A stretch of 64,000 nt of DNA from contig CAVQCG010000005.1 of assembly GCA_963710975.1 (NCBI GenBank), positions 310,001 through 374,000 on the forward strand, in the 5' to 3' direction. This document shows positions 54,154 through 63,892 of the stretch, piece after piece. Below the pieces are notes generated by a model. That model saw only the letters and a list, made by a program, of their open reading frames with translations, was not told the origin of the DNA and ran no database searches. The stretch is from JBBQXH01 sp963710975. GTDB taxonomy: Bacteria > Actinomycetota > Thermoleophilia > Gaiellales > Gaiellaceae. The translations under genes and the position numbers were made by a program. Numbering within the stretch: position 1 is the first letter of the stretch; each line of letters opens with the position of its first letter.

Positions 54154-55307
54154 CGCCTGACGACTTCCTCGTCGACCTCGATCCCGAGGCCGGGGGCGGT
54201 CGGGAGCGCAATCCTGCCCGCCACGATCTCCGGCTCCGGACCTGTGAGCTCGCGCCGAAGGACGGAGTCGAAGAGCGCCGGGTGAAACATCTCGACCCAC
54301 GGCGCGTTGGGCGTCGCTGCCTGGAAGTGGCGAGACGCGGCCGCCGTGACCCCCGTCTTCCAGCAATGCGGGATGACGAGCGCCCCGTGGAGCTCCGCGA
54401 GATCGGCGATTCTCCGGATCTCGGTCAGCCCGCCGCAGCGGTTGACGTCCGGCTGCAGCACATCGACCCGCCCGCGCTCGAGCCATTCGCGGCACTCGTC
54501 GAGTGTCGCGGCGAACTCGGCGCCGCAGACCCTCGTCTCGACCCGGCCCGCGAGCTTCGCGTGCCCGAGCACGTCGTCGTGGCGAAGCGCCGCCTCGGCG
54601 AAGAAGATGTCGCAGTCCTCGACCCGCCGGAGCGTCCAGAGCGCGTCGCGCCAGTCGCTCCACCGGTAGCCGAAGTCGAGCATCATCGTGATGCCGTCGC
54701 CGAGGAGACGGCGTCCCTCGCGAATGCACACGACGAGCTCCCGGTCGCCGACCAGATCCTCGAACAGCACCTCCATCTTCGCCGCGCGGAACCCGAGCTC
54801 GAGCGCACGCTCGAACCGTGCGGCGATGTCATCCATCATCTGGCCGATCGTCCTGCCGGCAACCGCGCCCGCATAGATGGTCGCGTACGGCGTGACCGCG
54901 CTTCGGCGGGCGCCGCCCAGCAACTGGTAGACCGGGCGGCCGAGCTGCTTTCCGACGAGATCGTGGAGCGCGACGTCGACGGCGGAGAGGGCATGGATTC
55001 CGAGGCCTCGCCGGGCGTGGTAGATCGTCCCCTGGCGGAGATCCGCATGGAGCGAGCCGATCTCGAACGGGTCGCGGCCGAGCAGCATCCCTCGCAGGCC
55101 TCGGCTCCACGCGTGCACGTCGTCCATGAGCACGAGCTCGCGTACCGCGGCTGCGGGCGCGTCGGCCTCACCCACGCCGACGCGGCCGTTCTCGTCGTGG
55201 ATCCGGACGAGGACGGTCTCGCACGAACCGTCGAGATCCCCGTCGGTCTCGACCGTCTCCGCACGCAGGACAACGGCTTCGACCTCAGCGATCAGCGATG
55301 TGGTCAC
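54135..55307 (-). CDS. mandelate racemase/muconate lactonizing enzyme family protein
   Basis: 390 residues. Capping domain GRVGVGEADAPAAAVRELVL; barrel Lys in FRAAKMEVLFED (KxE instead of KxK), Asp in MMLDFGYRWSD, Glu in FFAEAALRHDD, Glu in CGAEFAATLDE and His in VIPHCWKTGVTAAAS. Like the 37-kb copy it has a PHC motif. Likely a sugar-acid dehydratase. Last gene of the Dpp-type operon, 100 nt after the mutarotase-like gene. Confidence 0.88.
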   Translation of the reverse strand: MTTSLIAEVEAVVLRAETVETDGDLDGSCETVLVRIHDENGRVGVGEADAPAAAVRELVLMDDVHAWSRGLRGMLLGRDPFEIGSLHADLRQGTIYHARRGLGIHALSAVDVALHDLVGKQLGRPVYQLLGGARRSAVTPYATIYAGAVAGRTIGQMMDDIAARFERALELGFRAAKMEVLFEDLVGDRELVVCIREGRRLLGDGITMMLDFGYRWSDWRDALWTLRRVEDCDIFFAEAALRHDDVLGHAKLAGRVETRVCGAEFAATLDECREWLERGRVDVLQPDVNRCGGLTEIRRIADLAELHGALVIPHCWKTGVTAAASRHFQAATPNAPWVEMFHPALFDSVLRRELTGPEPEIVAGRIALPTAPGLGIEVDEEVVRRYRRDG

Positions 55308-55334
55308 GCGCGTCCCTCGCCGGCGGTGGCTTCC

Positions 55335-55351
55335 GCCGGGCTAAGCCCGGC
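55335..55351. terminator. palindromic hairpin between mutarotase-like and enolase-family genes
   Basis: gccgggct-a-agcccggc. 8-bp arms with a 1-nt centre; could slow transcription between the genes or be a protein-binding palindrome. Confidence 0.35.
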
Positions 55352-55407
55352 TATGCCCCCGCCTGGCCCGAGGAACGCACGAGCGTCGCAGGTTGTCACA
55401 GAAGTTC

Positions 55408-56322
55408 TCACTCCGACGTCGGGCGCGCGGTCACGCGGTACGTCGCGGACTCACCCGGCTCGAGCCAGCGGGCCTGACCGTGATCGATGGCCTCCGCCAG
55501 GCCGAGCCCGTGCGGTACCGAGGCCGGCTCGATCACCAGGATCTCCGCCTGCTCGCGCCAGATCCCGCCGTACGTCCGCACCTCGTGCCAGATCCAGACA
55601 TGTCGCAGCCAGTCAGCGTCCCAGGTCAGCTCGAGCGCCGCTCCCGTCCCCGTGTTACGCAGAACCGCGCGGCCCTCCGGGACGTCGGTGACCACGAGAA
55701 AGCGGCTGCGCTCTTTCTCGAGCGGCCAGCGATCGGCACGCTCGACAGAGCCATCGCGGAGGAGAACCTCGGGCCACGCGGTTGCCCCCGAAGGTGCAGT
55801 CGTGGGCCCTTCGGTCTCGCTCAACTCGTAGGCAATCCCTCCGCTGAGCTCGATCTCGACCTCGGGCTCGAGCAGCTCGAGGCCCACGGAGAGATGCTCG
55901 ACCGCGACGAGCGGGACTCGATCACGGAGCGCCCGCATCGTCGTTTCGACGGCGAGGCAATCATGCTCGACCGAGAGCCGTCTTTCTATCCCGATCCCGT
56001 GTCCCTCCCAGACGAGCACCGCTGCCGACGGCCCGACTTCGATGACGGTCCAGGGATCGTTCGAGGCGCGGCCGTGGAAGCCATGACGCGCCCCGTTCAC
56101 CTCGCAGACATTGCCGGCGTTCGGCGTCACAAGCTGCCAGCCGCCGCGGTACGAGGCGGTCCACACCGGCTCGTCGAGGTCGCCCGGGCGGGGCGGCTCC
56201 GTCGCGAAGGGGGCGCGCCCGAGAAGCTGCCGGCCGGTTGCGAGCTGCACGAGATCGAGAAGCTCGCCACCGTGAAGCGGGTCGAGCCTGACGAGGAGCT
56301 CGTCTGAGCGGAGAACGATCAT
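55408..56322 (-). CDS. aldose-1-epimerase-like (mutarotase fold) protein
   Basis: 304 residues. HGGELLDLVQLATGRQLLGR, GWQLVTPNAGNVCEVNGARH, HGFHGRASNDPWTV (conserved His), VAVEHLSVGLELLEPEVEIE, HVWIWHEVRTYGGIWREQAE and a late Glu/Pro-rich IEPASVPHG. Interconverts sugar anomers or binds sugars. ATG overlaps the lacI stop (ATGA). Confidence 0.8.
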   Translation of the reverse strand: MIVLRSDELLVRLDPLHGGELLDLVQLATGRQLLGRAPFATEPPRPGDLDEPVWTASYRGGWQLVTPNAGNVCEVNGARHGFHGRASNDPWTVIEVGPSAAVLVWEGHGIGIERRLSVEHDCLAVETTMRALRDRVPLVAVEHLSVGLELLEPEVEIELSGGIAYELSETEGPTTAPSGATAWPEVLLRDGSVERADRWPLEKERSRFLVVTDVPEGRAVLRNTGTGAALELTWDADWLRHVWIWHEVRTYGGIWREQAEILVIEPASVPHGLGLAEAIDHGQARWLEPGESATYRVTARPTSE

Positions 56323-57338
56323 CGGTCGGGCGGCGCCGTCGATCCGCGTGGCCGGATGCGGGGATTCGTCGGGATGACGACGTCACGGGGCGGCGCCCCG
56401 CTCAACTGGTCGAGCAACGCGTCGACTGCTGCCGCTCCAACGGCCGAGAAGGGCGTCCGGATTGCGGTCAGCGAGGGTTGGAGGAAGTCCGCTGCGGGAG
56501 GGTCGTCGCAGCTGACAACGGAGAGCTGCTCCGGAATGCTGATCCCGAGCTCCCAGGCCGCCCGGTAGACGCCCATGGCCTGTGGCGGACCGCCGGTGAT
56601 GACAGCGGTGATGTCTGGGTGGTCTTGCAGGAGCCCGCGCGCCTGGAGGACACCGCTTCGCTCGCGGAAATCGCCTTTGTCGATGACGACGGCCTTCTCG
56701 AGCCGAAGCGCTTCAGCGGTCGCGCGAAACCCGAGGACGCGGCGCGTCGATGGATCGTTCAGCCGTGGGCCGCCGAGGAACCCGATCCGCGCGTGCCCCA
56801 GCTCGTGGAGATAGCGAACGGCGCACGCAACCAGAGCCTCGTCGTCCATCGTCACGTTACGGTGGCTCCCCGGAACGGAGCGGTTGACGAAGACGTGCGG
56901 TACGCCGCGGTCGGCGAGCAGCGTCCGGAACGGGTGTCGGGCCCGGATCGAGGCGACCATCAGGCCGTCGATCCGCCCGGTTCGGACGAGTCCCGCGTAG
57001 ATCTCCTCCCTGGAGCGCGAGTCTCGATCCTCGGCGACGAGCACGGCCGAGCCGAGCTCGAACGCGCGAGTCACCGCTCCCCGAACCATCTGCGAGTAGA
57101 CCGGAATCTCGAGATCGGGGATGAGCATCCCGAGGGCTCCGGTCTCGGCCCGGCGCAGCCCCCTGGCGGCGGCGTGCGGCTCGTATCTGAGCTCTCGGGC
57201 GACCTCGAGCACGCGCTCCCGCGTCGCCGGCCGGACGGTCATTCCGGGAGCTCCGTTCAGGATCCGCGAAGCCGTCGACTTGGCGACGCCGGCCTCCCGG
57301 GCGACATCCTCGAGCCGGGCTCGCGTCGCGACCTTCAC
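56319..57338 (-). CDS. LacI-family transcriptional regulator
   Basis: 339 residues. HTH ARLEDVAREAGVAKSTASRI, hinge YEPHAAARGLRRAETGALGM, sugar-binding domain (DDEALVACAVRYLHELGHAR, VVSCDDPPAADFLQPSLTAI). GTG start overlaps the ATPase stop (GTGA). A regulator coded inside the transporter operon it likely controls. Confidence 0.9.
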   Translation of the reverse strand: MKVATRARLEDVAREAGVAKSTASRILNGAPGMTVRPATRERVLEVARELRYEPHAAARGLRRAETGALGMLIPDLEIPVYSQMVRGAVTRAFELGSAVLVAEDRDSRSREEIYAGLVRTGRIDGLMVASIRARHPFRTLLADRGVPHVFVNRSVPGSHRNVTMDDEALVACAVRYLHELGHARIGFLGGPRLNDPSTRRVLGFRATAEALRLEKAVVIDKGDFRERSGVLQARGLLQDHPDITAVITGGPPQAMGVYRAAWELGISIPEQLSVVSCDDPPAADFLQPSLTAIRTPFSAVGAAAVDALLDQLSGAPPRDVVIPTNPRIRPRGSTAPPDR

Positions 57339-59128
57339 GCGACCCTCGTCTCCGGGAGACGTGGCGCGGAGGCGACGAGCCGGCGCGTGTACTCGTTCTG
57401 AGGACGCTCGATCACATCGTCGACCGATCCCTTCTCGCAGACGACTCCGCCGTCGAGGACGAGCACGCGGTCCGCGATCGTGGCGACGACGCCGAGATCG
57501 TGCGTGATGAAGAGCAGCGAGAGCCGGAGATCGGTTCGCAACTCGGTGAGGAGCTCGAGGACGGCCGCCTGGACGGAGACGTCGAGAGCGGAGGTGATCT
57601 CATCGCAGACGAGCAGATCGGGGTTGGCCGCGAGCGCCCGCGCGATCGCCACGCGCTGGCGCTCGCCGCCCGAGAGCTCCCCGGGGAAGCGCTGGGCGAG
57701 GCGAGCAGGGAGCCGAACGCGCTCGAGCAGCCGGACGACCTCGGCGGCGGCATCCGCCCGGGAGAGGTCGCGAAGAATGCGGGCGGGGCGCGCGATCGCA
57801 TCACCGACCCGGTGGCGCGGGTTCAGCGAGTCGTACGGGTTCTGGAAGACGATCTGGATGCGGCGGCGCTGATCGCGGGAACGGCCCTTCGCTCTCGGGC
57901 GCGAGCTGCTCGCCGTCGAGGAGGATCGCGCCCGCCGCCGGCGCATGCAGGCCGGCGACACAACGGGCGATCGTGGTCTTGCCGCTTCCGGACTCGCCGA
58001 CGAGGGCAACGCATTCGCCCTCGGCCAGCTCGAACGAGACGTCGTCCGCCGCGACAACCTGCTCGCGGCGACCTCCGTGCACCGCGCGCAACCCTTCGAC
58101 CGCGAGCAGCGGCACCCCGCTCGCGGCCGCAGGCACCCGGGGACGGTGGTGCCGGGTCGAGAACAGGGGTTCGCTGCCATTCGAAGCAGCGCACGCTCCT
58201 CCCGACTCCGATCTCGACGAGCTCGGGCATGGTCGCGTCGCAGGCCTCGACCTTGATCGGGCAGCGAGGCGCGAACGCGCAGCCCGACGGCCGCTCGCCG
58301 ACCCCCATCGCGATCCCGGGCATGGCCTCGAGCCGGCGTGGGTGCAGGTGGTCGGGGATCGACGCGACGAGACCCCGCGTGTACGGGTGCTTCGGCTGGA
58401 TAAGGATGTCGGCGGCACGACCTTCCTCCACGACCCGCCCGGCGTACATGACGGCGATCCGGTCGGCGATCTGGGAGACGACGGCAAGGTCGTGCGACAC
58501 GTACACCATCGCCAGGCCGCGGTCGCGGCGCAGCCGGTCGATCTCGTCGAGCACCCGAGCCTGCGTCACCACGTCGAGCCCCGTCGTCGGCTCGTCGAGC
58601 ACGACGAGCGGCGGCTCGCACACGAGCGCGGTCGCGATCATCACGCGCTGCTGCTGCCCGCCGGAGAGCTGGTGCGGATAGCGTCGCGCGAACTCCGGAC
58701 CGGCGGGAAGGTGGACGCTCGCCAGAACCGCGTCGACCGATCCGACGCCACGGCGAGCGGATGCGTGCGCGTCGAGCATGTCCTCGATCGCTGCACTGAT
58801 CCTCAACGCCGGGTTCAACGAGTTTCCCGGATCCTGCGGCACATACGAAACGACGCGACCACGGAGTCCCCGCGCCGCGCGCTCGCTGACGCCACTCACC
58901 CGCTCACCCGAGACCTCGACACTGCCGCCCGTGAGAAGAACGCCCGGCCGCGCGTAGCCCAGCAGCGCCAGCGCGGTCGTCGTCTTGCCCGCTCCCGGAC
59001 TCGCCGACGAGCCCTAGGATCTCCCCGGCCGAGACGTCGAGCGACACGTCCTCCACGACCGCGTCCCCGCCGGTCAGCTCGACCCGGAGGTCCCGCACCG
59101 CAAGCGCCGGGCCCGGTTGGGCGTTCAC
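57335..59128 (-). CDS. dipeptide/oligosaccharide ABC transporter ATPase, two ABC domains in tandem, frame broken about three times
   Basis: Spans 1794 nt, about 597 residues, like GsiA-type double ATPases. Domain 1: VEDVSLDVSAGEILGLVGES, Walker A break near 58993, HQLSGGQQQRVMIATALV, VVLDEPTTGLD, and the Cys motif CAFAPRCPIKVEAC. Domain 2: LAEGECVALVGESGSGKTTI, FQNPYDSLNPRHRVGD, LSGGERQRVAIARALA, LVCDEITSALD. No stop codon occurs between the domains in the frame of domain 1, which supports a single protein. Alternatively two genes hide behind an indel near 58130; another break is near 57890. Start GTG overlaps the permease stop (GTGA). Confidence 0.75.
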
Positions 59129-59958
59129 GCTGTCCCCCTCGCTTCGGACCGGCCGGAGCTCCGTGCGAACGAATCGCCAACGAGGTTCACCGACACCGTC
59201 AGCAGCGCGATCAGAGCCGCCGGCACGAGGATCACAAACGGATTCAGGTTCAACCCGTCGCGGTTCTCGGAGATCATCAGCCCCCAGTCCGCGTCGGGTG
59301 GCTGGAGGCCGAGCCCGAAGAAGTTGACTGACGCGACGAGGATGATCGAGAAGGTGAAGCGTAGCCCGGCGTCGGCCATGATCGGGGAGACGATGTTCGG
59401 CAGGATCTCGCGGCGCAGGATCGCGAACGACCGCTCCCCACGCGCCTCCGCCGCCTCGACGAACCCGCTGACCGACTGCTGCAACGTCGCCGTCCGGATG
59501 ATGCGTGCGATCAGAGGCATCTGGACGACCGCCACGGTCGCGACGAGCACCGCCTTGCTCGTCCCCGCACCGGTGACGATCACGAGGATGAAAAGCAGCG
59601 CCGGAAACGAGATGAGCACGTCGGCGCCACGCATCAGCAGGCCGTCGAGCCAGCCGCGCGAATACCCCGCAACCAGGCCGATCAACGCACCACCCAGATA
59701 GGCGATCCCCGTCGCGAGCAGCGCGAGCCCGAGCACGCTGCGCCCACCCCAGAGGACACGGGACAGAACATCGCGGCCGAGCTCGTCGGTCCCGAGAAGC
59801 GCCGTGCCCGAAGGATCCTCGAAGGGCGTCGCAACCGTCTTGGTCGGTGAGTACGGCGCGAAGAACGGCCCAAACAGCGCGATCCCGAGCACGATCGCGA
59901 GCAGCGCCAGCCCGACCATGCCGGTCTTCGTGCGCAGGAACCGCAGTCTGCCGCTCAT
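59125..59958 (-). CDS. Dpp/Opp-type ABC transporter permease (DppC)
   Basis: 277 residues. GLALLAIVLGIALFGPFFAP, LGTDELGRDVLSRVLWGGRS, coupling loop FVEAAEARGERSFAILRREI and GLGLQPPDADWGLMISENRD. Its ATG overlaps the DppB stop. Confidence 0.93.
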   Translation of the reverse strand: MSGRLRFLRTKTGMVGLALLAIVLGIALFGPFFAPYSPTKTVATPFEDPSGTALLGTDELGRDVLSRVLWGGRSVLGLALLATGIAYLGGALIGLVAGYSRGWLDGLLMRGADVLISFPALLFILVIVTGAGTSKAVLVATVAVVQMPLIARIIRTATLQQSVSGFVEAAEARGERSFAILRREILPNIVSPIMADAGLRFTFSIILVASVNFFGLGLQPPDADWGLMISENRDGLNLNPFVILVPAALIALLTVSVNLVGDSFARSSGRSEARGTA

Positions 59959-60953
59959 GCCTGAGTCCTCAGGCGTGGTGTCAGCAGGACGACGAGGAGG
60001 TCGGCGACGATGTTGATCCCGATGTAGATCGCTGCGAGCAGGAGGGCGATCGACTGCACCTCCCGCACGTCACGGATTCCGACGGCGTCGATGAGCTCCT
60101 TCCCGATCCCGGAATACGCGAACAGGTACTCGACGACGATGATCCCGCCGATCAGGTACTGCAGGTTCTGAGCGAACACCTGGATGCTCGGCCCGAGCGC
60201 GTTCCGCATCGCGTAGCGCCACACGACCGTGCGCTCGCGGAAGCCGTTCAACCGCGCCATCTGCACGTAGTCCGTGCGGAGCGTCTCGATCATCCCAGCC
60301 CGCACCATCCGCATCGACGCCGCAAGCGTCACCCCGAGCAGCGTCAGCACCGGCAGCACGAGCGCCTCCGGCTTCGACAGCGGGTTCGTCCCCGGGGGAA
60401 TCAACGAGACGGGCGGAAGCACGTCCAGCCAGGCGAAGAAGAAGAGTATGAGGAGGGCGCCCAGCACGAACTCCGGTAGCGAGATCAAGAGAAGCGAGGC
60501 GATCGAGACGACGTGATCCGTCGGGCGCGTCGCGCGCCATGCCGCGAGTGCGCCGAGGACGAGCGACAACGGGATCATCAACACGGTGACGATCGCGGCG
60601 AGAATCAGAGAGTTCGAGAGCTTCCCCTTGATCTGATCCCAGATCGGGAGCGCCGTCCCCTGCGCGAACCCGGCGGCGGAGTCCCCGAGATCGCCGGTCA
60701 ACAACCCGCCCAGCCAGTCGAAGTACCGCTCGACAGCCGGCTTGTCGAGTCCCATCTGCTGCTGAAGGTCCGCAAGCTGTTCCGGCGCAGCCGAGCGGCC
60801 GAGAAGCGCGCTCGCTGCGTCGCCCGGCAGAACCTCCGTGCCCCAGAACACGAGCACGGAGACCACGAACAACGTGGCGATCCCGGCGAGAAGCCGCCGG
60901 ACGACAAAACGGGCAAGCGGGTGGCTCCGCCGGATGCGTGCCGGCGGAGCCAC
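59955..60953 (-). CDS. Dpp/Opp-type ABC transporter permease (DppB)
   Basis: 332 residues. FVVRRLLAGIATLFVVSVLV, WGTEVLPGDAASALLG, and coupling loop YVQMARLNGFRERTVVWRYA. GTG 60953 with GGAG 6 nt upstream, 29 nt after the receptor stop. Confidence 0.93.
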   Translation of the reverse strand: MAPPARIRRSHPLARFVVRRLLAGIATLFVVSVLVFWGTEVLPGDAASALLGRSAAPEQLADLQQQMGLDKPAVERYFDWLGGLLTGDLGDSAAGFAQGTALPIWDQIKGKLSNSLILAAIVTVLMIPLSLVLGALAAWRATRPTDHVVSIASLLLISLPEFVLGALLILFFFAWLDVLPPVSLIPPGTNPLSKPEALVLPVLTLLGVTLAASMRMVRAGMIETLRTDYVQMARLNGFRERTVVWRYAMRNALGPSIQVFAQNLQYLIGGIIVVEYLFAYSGIGKELIDAVGIRDVREVQSIALLLAAIYIGINIVADLLVVLLTPRLRTQA

Positions 60954-60982
60954 ACCGAGCTCCGTGTCGAGGGCGGTGTCGC

Positions 60983-62675
60983 TCAGCTCTCGAGCCAGAC
61001 GTCGCGGTAGTCCCAGCCGCCCAGGTTGAAGAACGCACTCGGGACGATGCCCTTCACGTTGTTTCCGGCAGCGTCCACGAGGCTCTGGTTCGCCCAGACG
61101 ATGTACCCACCTTCGTCGTACTGCGTCTGCTGCACCGCCGCCCAGCGTGTGGTCGCTTCATCGGGGTTGGGGGCGCCGATCGCGTCTTGGATCGCCTTGT
61201 CGTACGCCGGGTCGCGGAAGTGCGTCTCGTTCCAGATCGCATCCGAGAGGAGCGCCTGCGTGTACCAGCTCCCGAGCCCCGAGACGGTCCAGAAGGACTG
61301 GCCGAACGGAATGTGCGTGTACAGGAGCGACGTGTCGAAGTAGGCGTTCGGGTCTTCCTTCTTCACCTCGACCGTGACTCCGGCGCCCTTCGCCTGCTCC
61401 GCGAACAGGGTCGCTGCCTCGACGAAGCCCGGCACGATCGTCGACGTCTGCAGGGTGACGGTCATGCCCTCCTGGCCCGCGGCCTTCAGCAGCGATTTCG
61501 CCTTCTCGAGGTCCTGCTCGCGGGCGGGCAGGTCGGCAAAGTACGGTAGTCCGCTTCCCGTAAGGTCGTTCCCGACGGACGCAAAGCCCGCGAGGGCACC
61601 GTTGATCAGGCCCTGACGGTCGGGAATGAGCCGGAACGCCTCGCGTACGCGCTGATCCTTGAACGGCCCCTCGTCGACTGCCATCAGGATCACCTGGATC
61701 GCGGGGCTCGGCGCGTCGATGACCTGAACGTCGCCGGATTCTTGCTGAGCCTTCGCCTGCGTGAACTCGAGCTGGCTCATCATGTCGATCTCACCCGCGA
61801 GCAGTGCGTTCAAGCGGGCAGCGTTGTCGGATATCGAGATGTCCTCCCACTCGTCGACGTACGGCTTACCCTCCTCCCAGTAGTTCTCGTTCCTCGCGCA
61901 GAGGCTCCGCTCGCCGACCGTGAACGACACGAACTTGAACGCGCCGGTACCGACCGGGTTCGCATAGTCCGTGTAGCCGTCCTGCACGATCACGGTGTTC
62001 TGCTGGATGAACTGGTCGGCGAGACGCGCGTCGGGAGTCTTCAGAGGGATGGAGAGCGTCAGGTCGTCGACCTTCTTCACCTCACCCACACGGACGTTCG
62101 ACACGCTCGAGTGGGCGATGTGCTTGGGGTCGTTCATCAGGCCGAGCGTGTAGATGACGTCGTCGGCGGTGAAGTCCTTGCCGTTGTGCCAGACGACATC
62201 GGGACGGAGCTTGACCTCGTACTGCGGTCGAGTCCGAGTTGGCGTTCCACTCGAGCGCGAGGCCCGGCTGGTTCTCGAGCTCCGGGCTGACCCTGACCAG
62301 CGGGTCGTAGAGGTTGTAGTAGCGCGACGCATCGATGAACGTCGAGCCGGTCGCCGGGTTGAAGGACTCCGCCTTACCGCCGCCGACGTGGCCGACGCGA
62401 AGCCGTCCGCCCGTGACCGGGCCGCCCGCGGCTGCCGTCTCCGCCCCGCCCGTGTCCGCAGCGGCGGAGGTTGTGGCGCCGGCCGCGGTCGTCGCCGGCG
62501 TCTCACCCTCGCTGCTGCTCGTGCTGCCGCCGCCGCAGGCGGCCAGGATGCCGGAGAGGCCTGCCGCTGCGCCGAGCGCGGCTGCGCCTTTCAGCACATC
62601 GCGTCGGGAGTACTCGCGCTCGAAGATCCACATGCGCTCCCGTTTGTCGTCCGGTTGACGGTCCTTCTCGCTCAT
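60983..62675 (-). CDS. family-5 ABC substrate-binding lipoprotein, frame broken once
   Basis: About 563 residues after repair. Tat-like signal YSRRDVLKGAAALGAAAGLS and lipobox LAAC; binding domain ATGSTFIDASRYYNLYDPLV, then a break near 62222, then YEVKLRPDVVWHNGKDFTAD, VGTGAFKFVSFTVGERSLCA. Family 5 binds peptides, nickel or oligosaccharides; LacI, mutarotase-like and sugar-acid genes in this operon favour an oligosaccharide. Confidence 0.85.
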
Positions 62676-62701
62676 GGGTAGGTTCCCCCTCCTGGATCAC
62701 G

Positions 62702-62721
62702 CCGCGAAATCGGTTGCGCGG
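62702..62721. promoter_or_regulatory. 20-bp palindrome with LacI-type core (candidate operator)
   Basis: ccgcgaaatcggttgcgcgg has the AANCGNTT core (62708-62715) and matching ccgcg/cgcgg ends. It lies in the 86-nt gap between the divergent receptor operon and the alcohol dehydrogenase gene. Fits the LacI regulator in this operon. Confidence 0.6.
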
Positions 62722-62761
62722 TTCTATCGAGATGAGACTACGAAGTCAAGGAGTGAGTTAG

Positions 62762-63886
62762 GTGCAAACCACGGCCGCTGTCCTGCACGCATTTCGAGAA
62801 CCGCACGCGATCGAGGAGGTCGAGCTTCGGGATCCAGGGCGGGGTGAGGTCCTCGTCCGGATCGTCGCTGCCGGAATCTGCCACTCCGACGTCGGCCAGG
62901 CCGACGGGGAATGGGGTTTCCCGCTCCCCGCGGTGCTCGGTCACGAAGGTGCGGGCGTCGTCGAGGCCGTGGGTGAAGGTGTCAGCGGGATCGCTCCGGG
63001 CGAGCGCGTCGTACTCAGCCTGGCACCGGGTTGCGGTGCGTGCGGGCACTGCGAGGTCGGACGGCCGATCCTCTGCCAGGACTCGCTCGACGCGATGGGG
63101 GAGGGCCGCCTGACGACCGGTAGATCACCGATCACAGGCCCTGATGGCCCGATCGCCGCCTACTCCCTGCTCGCCTGCTTTGCCCACCACGCCGTCGTCG
63201 CCGAGCGCAGCGTGATCCCGCTGCCCGACGACGTGCCCGCCGATGTTGCGGCGCTGATCGGCTGCGCGGTCATCACCGGCGTCGGCGCGGCAATCGAAAC
63301 CCTCCAGATTCCGGCTGGTAGTCGCGGCGCGGTCATCGGCGCCGGCGGTGTCGGAGTGAACGCTATTCAGGGCGCCCGCCTGAGGGGCGCGGCGCAGATC
63401 GTCGCCTTCGACGCCTCGCTGGAGCGGCTCGAGCAGTCGGCGCGCTTCGGCGCATCCTCTGGCGTGGACGTTCGAGATGAGGACGCGCTCGCGGATCTGG
63501 TCGCACGTGCACCGCGGGAGGGCTACGACTGGTCGATCGTCACCGTCGGCTCGGTCGATGCGATGAAGCTCGGAATCGACGTGATCCGCCCGGGCGGGAC
63601 CGCTGTCATGGTCGGGCTGGCCCCGGAGGACACGGCCGTGCGGGTCGACATGCTCGACGTCGTGACCTACGAGAAGACGATTCGGGGATCGGCGTACGGA
63701 ACGATCTCACCGCGGCTCCTCGTGCCGAGGATCATCGAGCTCTACCTGGGAGGAAAGCTCATGCTCGACGAGCTCGTCTCGGCCCGCCTCCCGATAGAGC
63801 GAATCGACGAGGCCTTCGACCTCTCACGTCGCGCGCAGGGCGTTCGGCCTGTCCTCACGCTCTCGGACGGCGGCACGTTCGCCTGA
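62762..63886 (+). CDS. zinc-dependent alcohol dehydrogenase (MDR family)
   Basis: 374 residues. Catalytic zinc: Cys in AAGICHSDVGQADG and His/Glu in LGHEGAGVVEAVGE. Structural zinc: GCGACGHCEVGRPILC (four Cys). Cofactor domain VIGAGGVGVNAIQGARLRGA, with Asp in VAFDASLERLE (NAD). Resembles class-III-like and aryl/alkyl alcohol dehydrogenases. GTG start with AAGGAG about 9 nt upstream. Divergent from the Dpp operon and may share its operator. Confidence 0.9.
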   Translation: MQTTAAVLHAFREPHAIEEVELRDPGRGEVLVRIVAAGICHSDVGQADGEWGFPLPAVLGHEGAGVVEAVGEGVSGIAPGERVVLSLAPGCGACGHCEVGRPILCQDSLDAMGEGRLTTGRSPITGPDGPIAAYSLLACFAHHAVVAERSVIPLPDDVPADVAALIGCAVITGVGAAIETLQIPAGSRGAVIGAGGVGVNAIQGARLRGAAQIVAFDASLERLEQSARFGASSGVDVRDEDALADLVARAPREGYDWSIVTVGSVDAMKLGIDVIRPGGTAVMVGLAPEDTAVRVDMLDVVTYEKTIRGSAYGTISPRLLVPRIIELYLGGKLMLDELVSARLPIERIDEAFDLSRRAQGVRPVLTLSDGGTFA

Positions 63887-63892
63887 GTCAGG

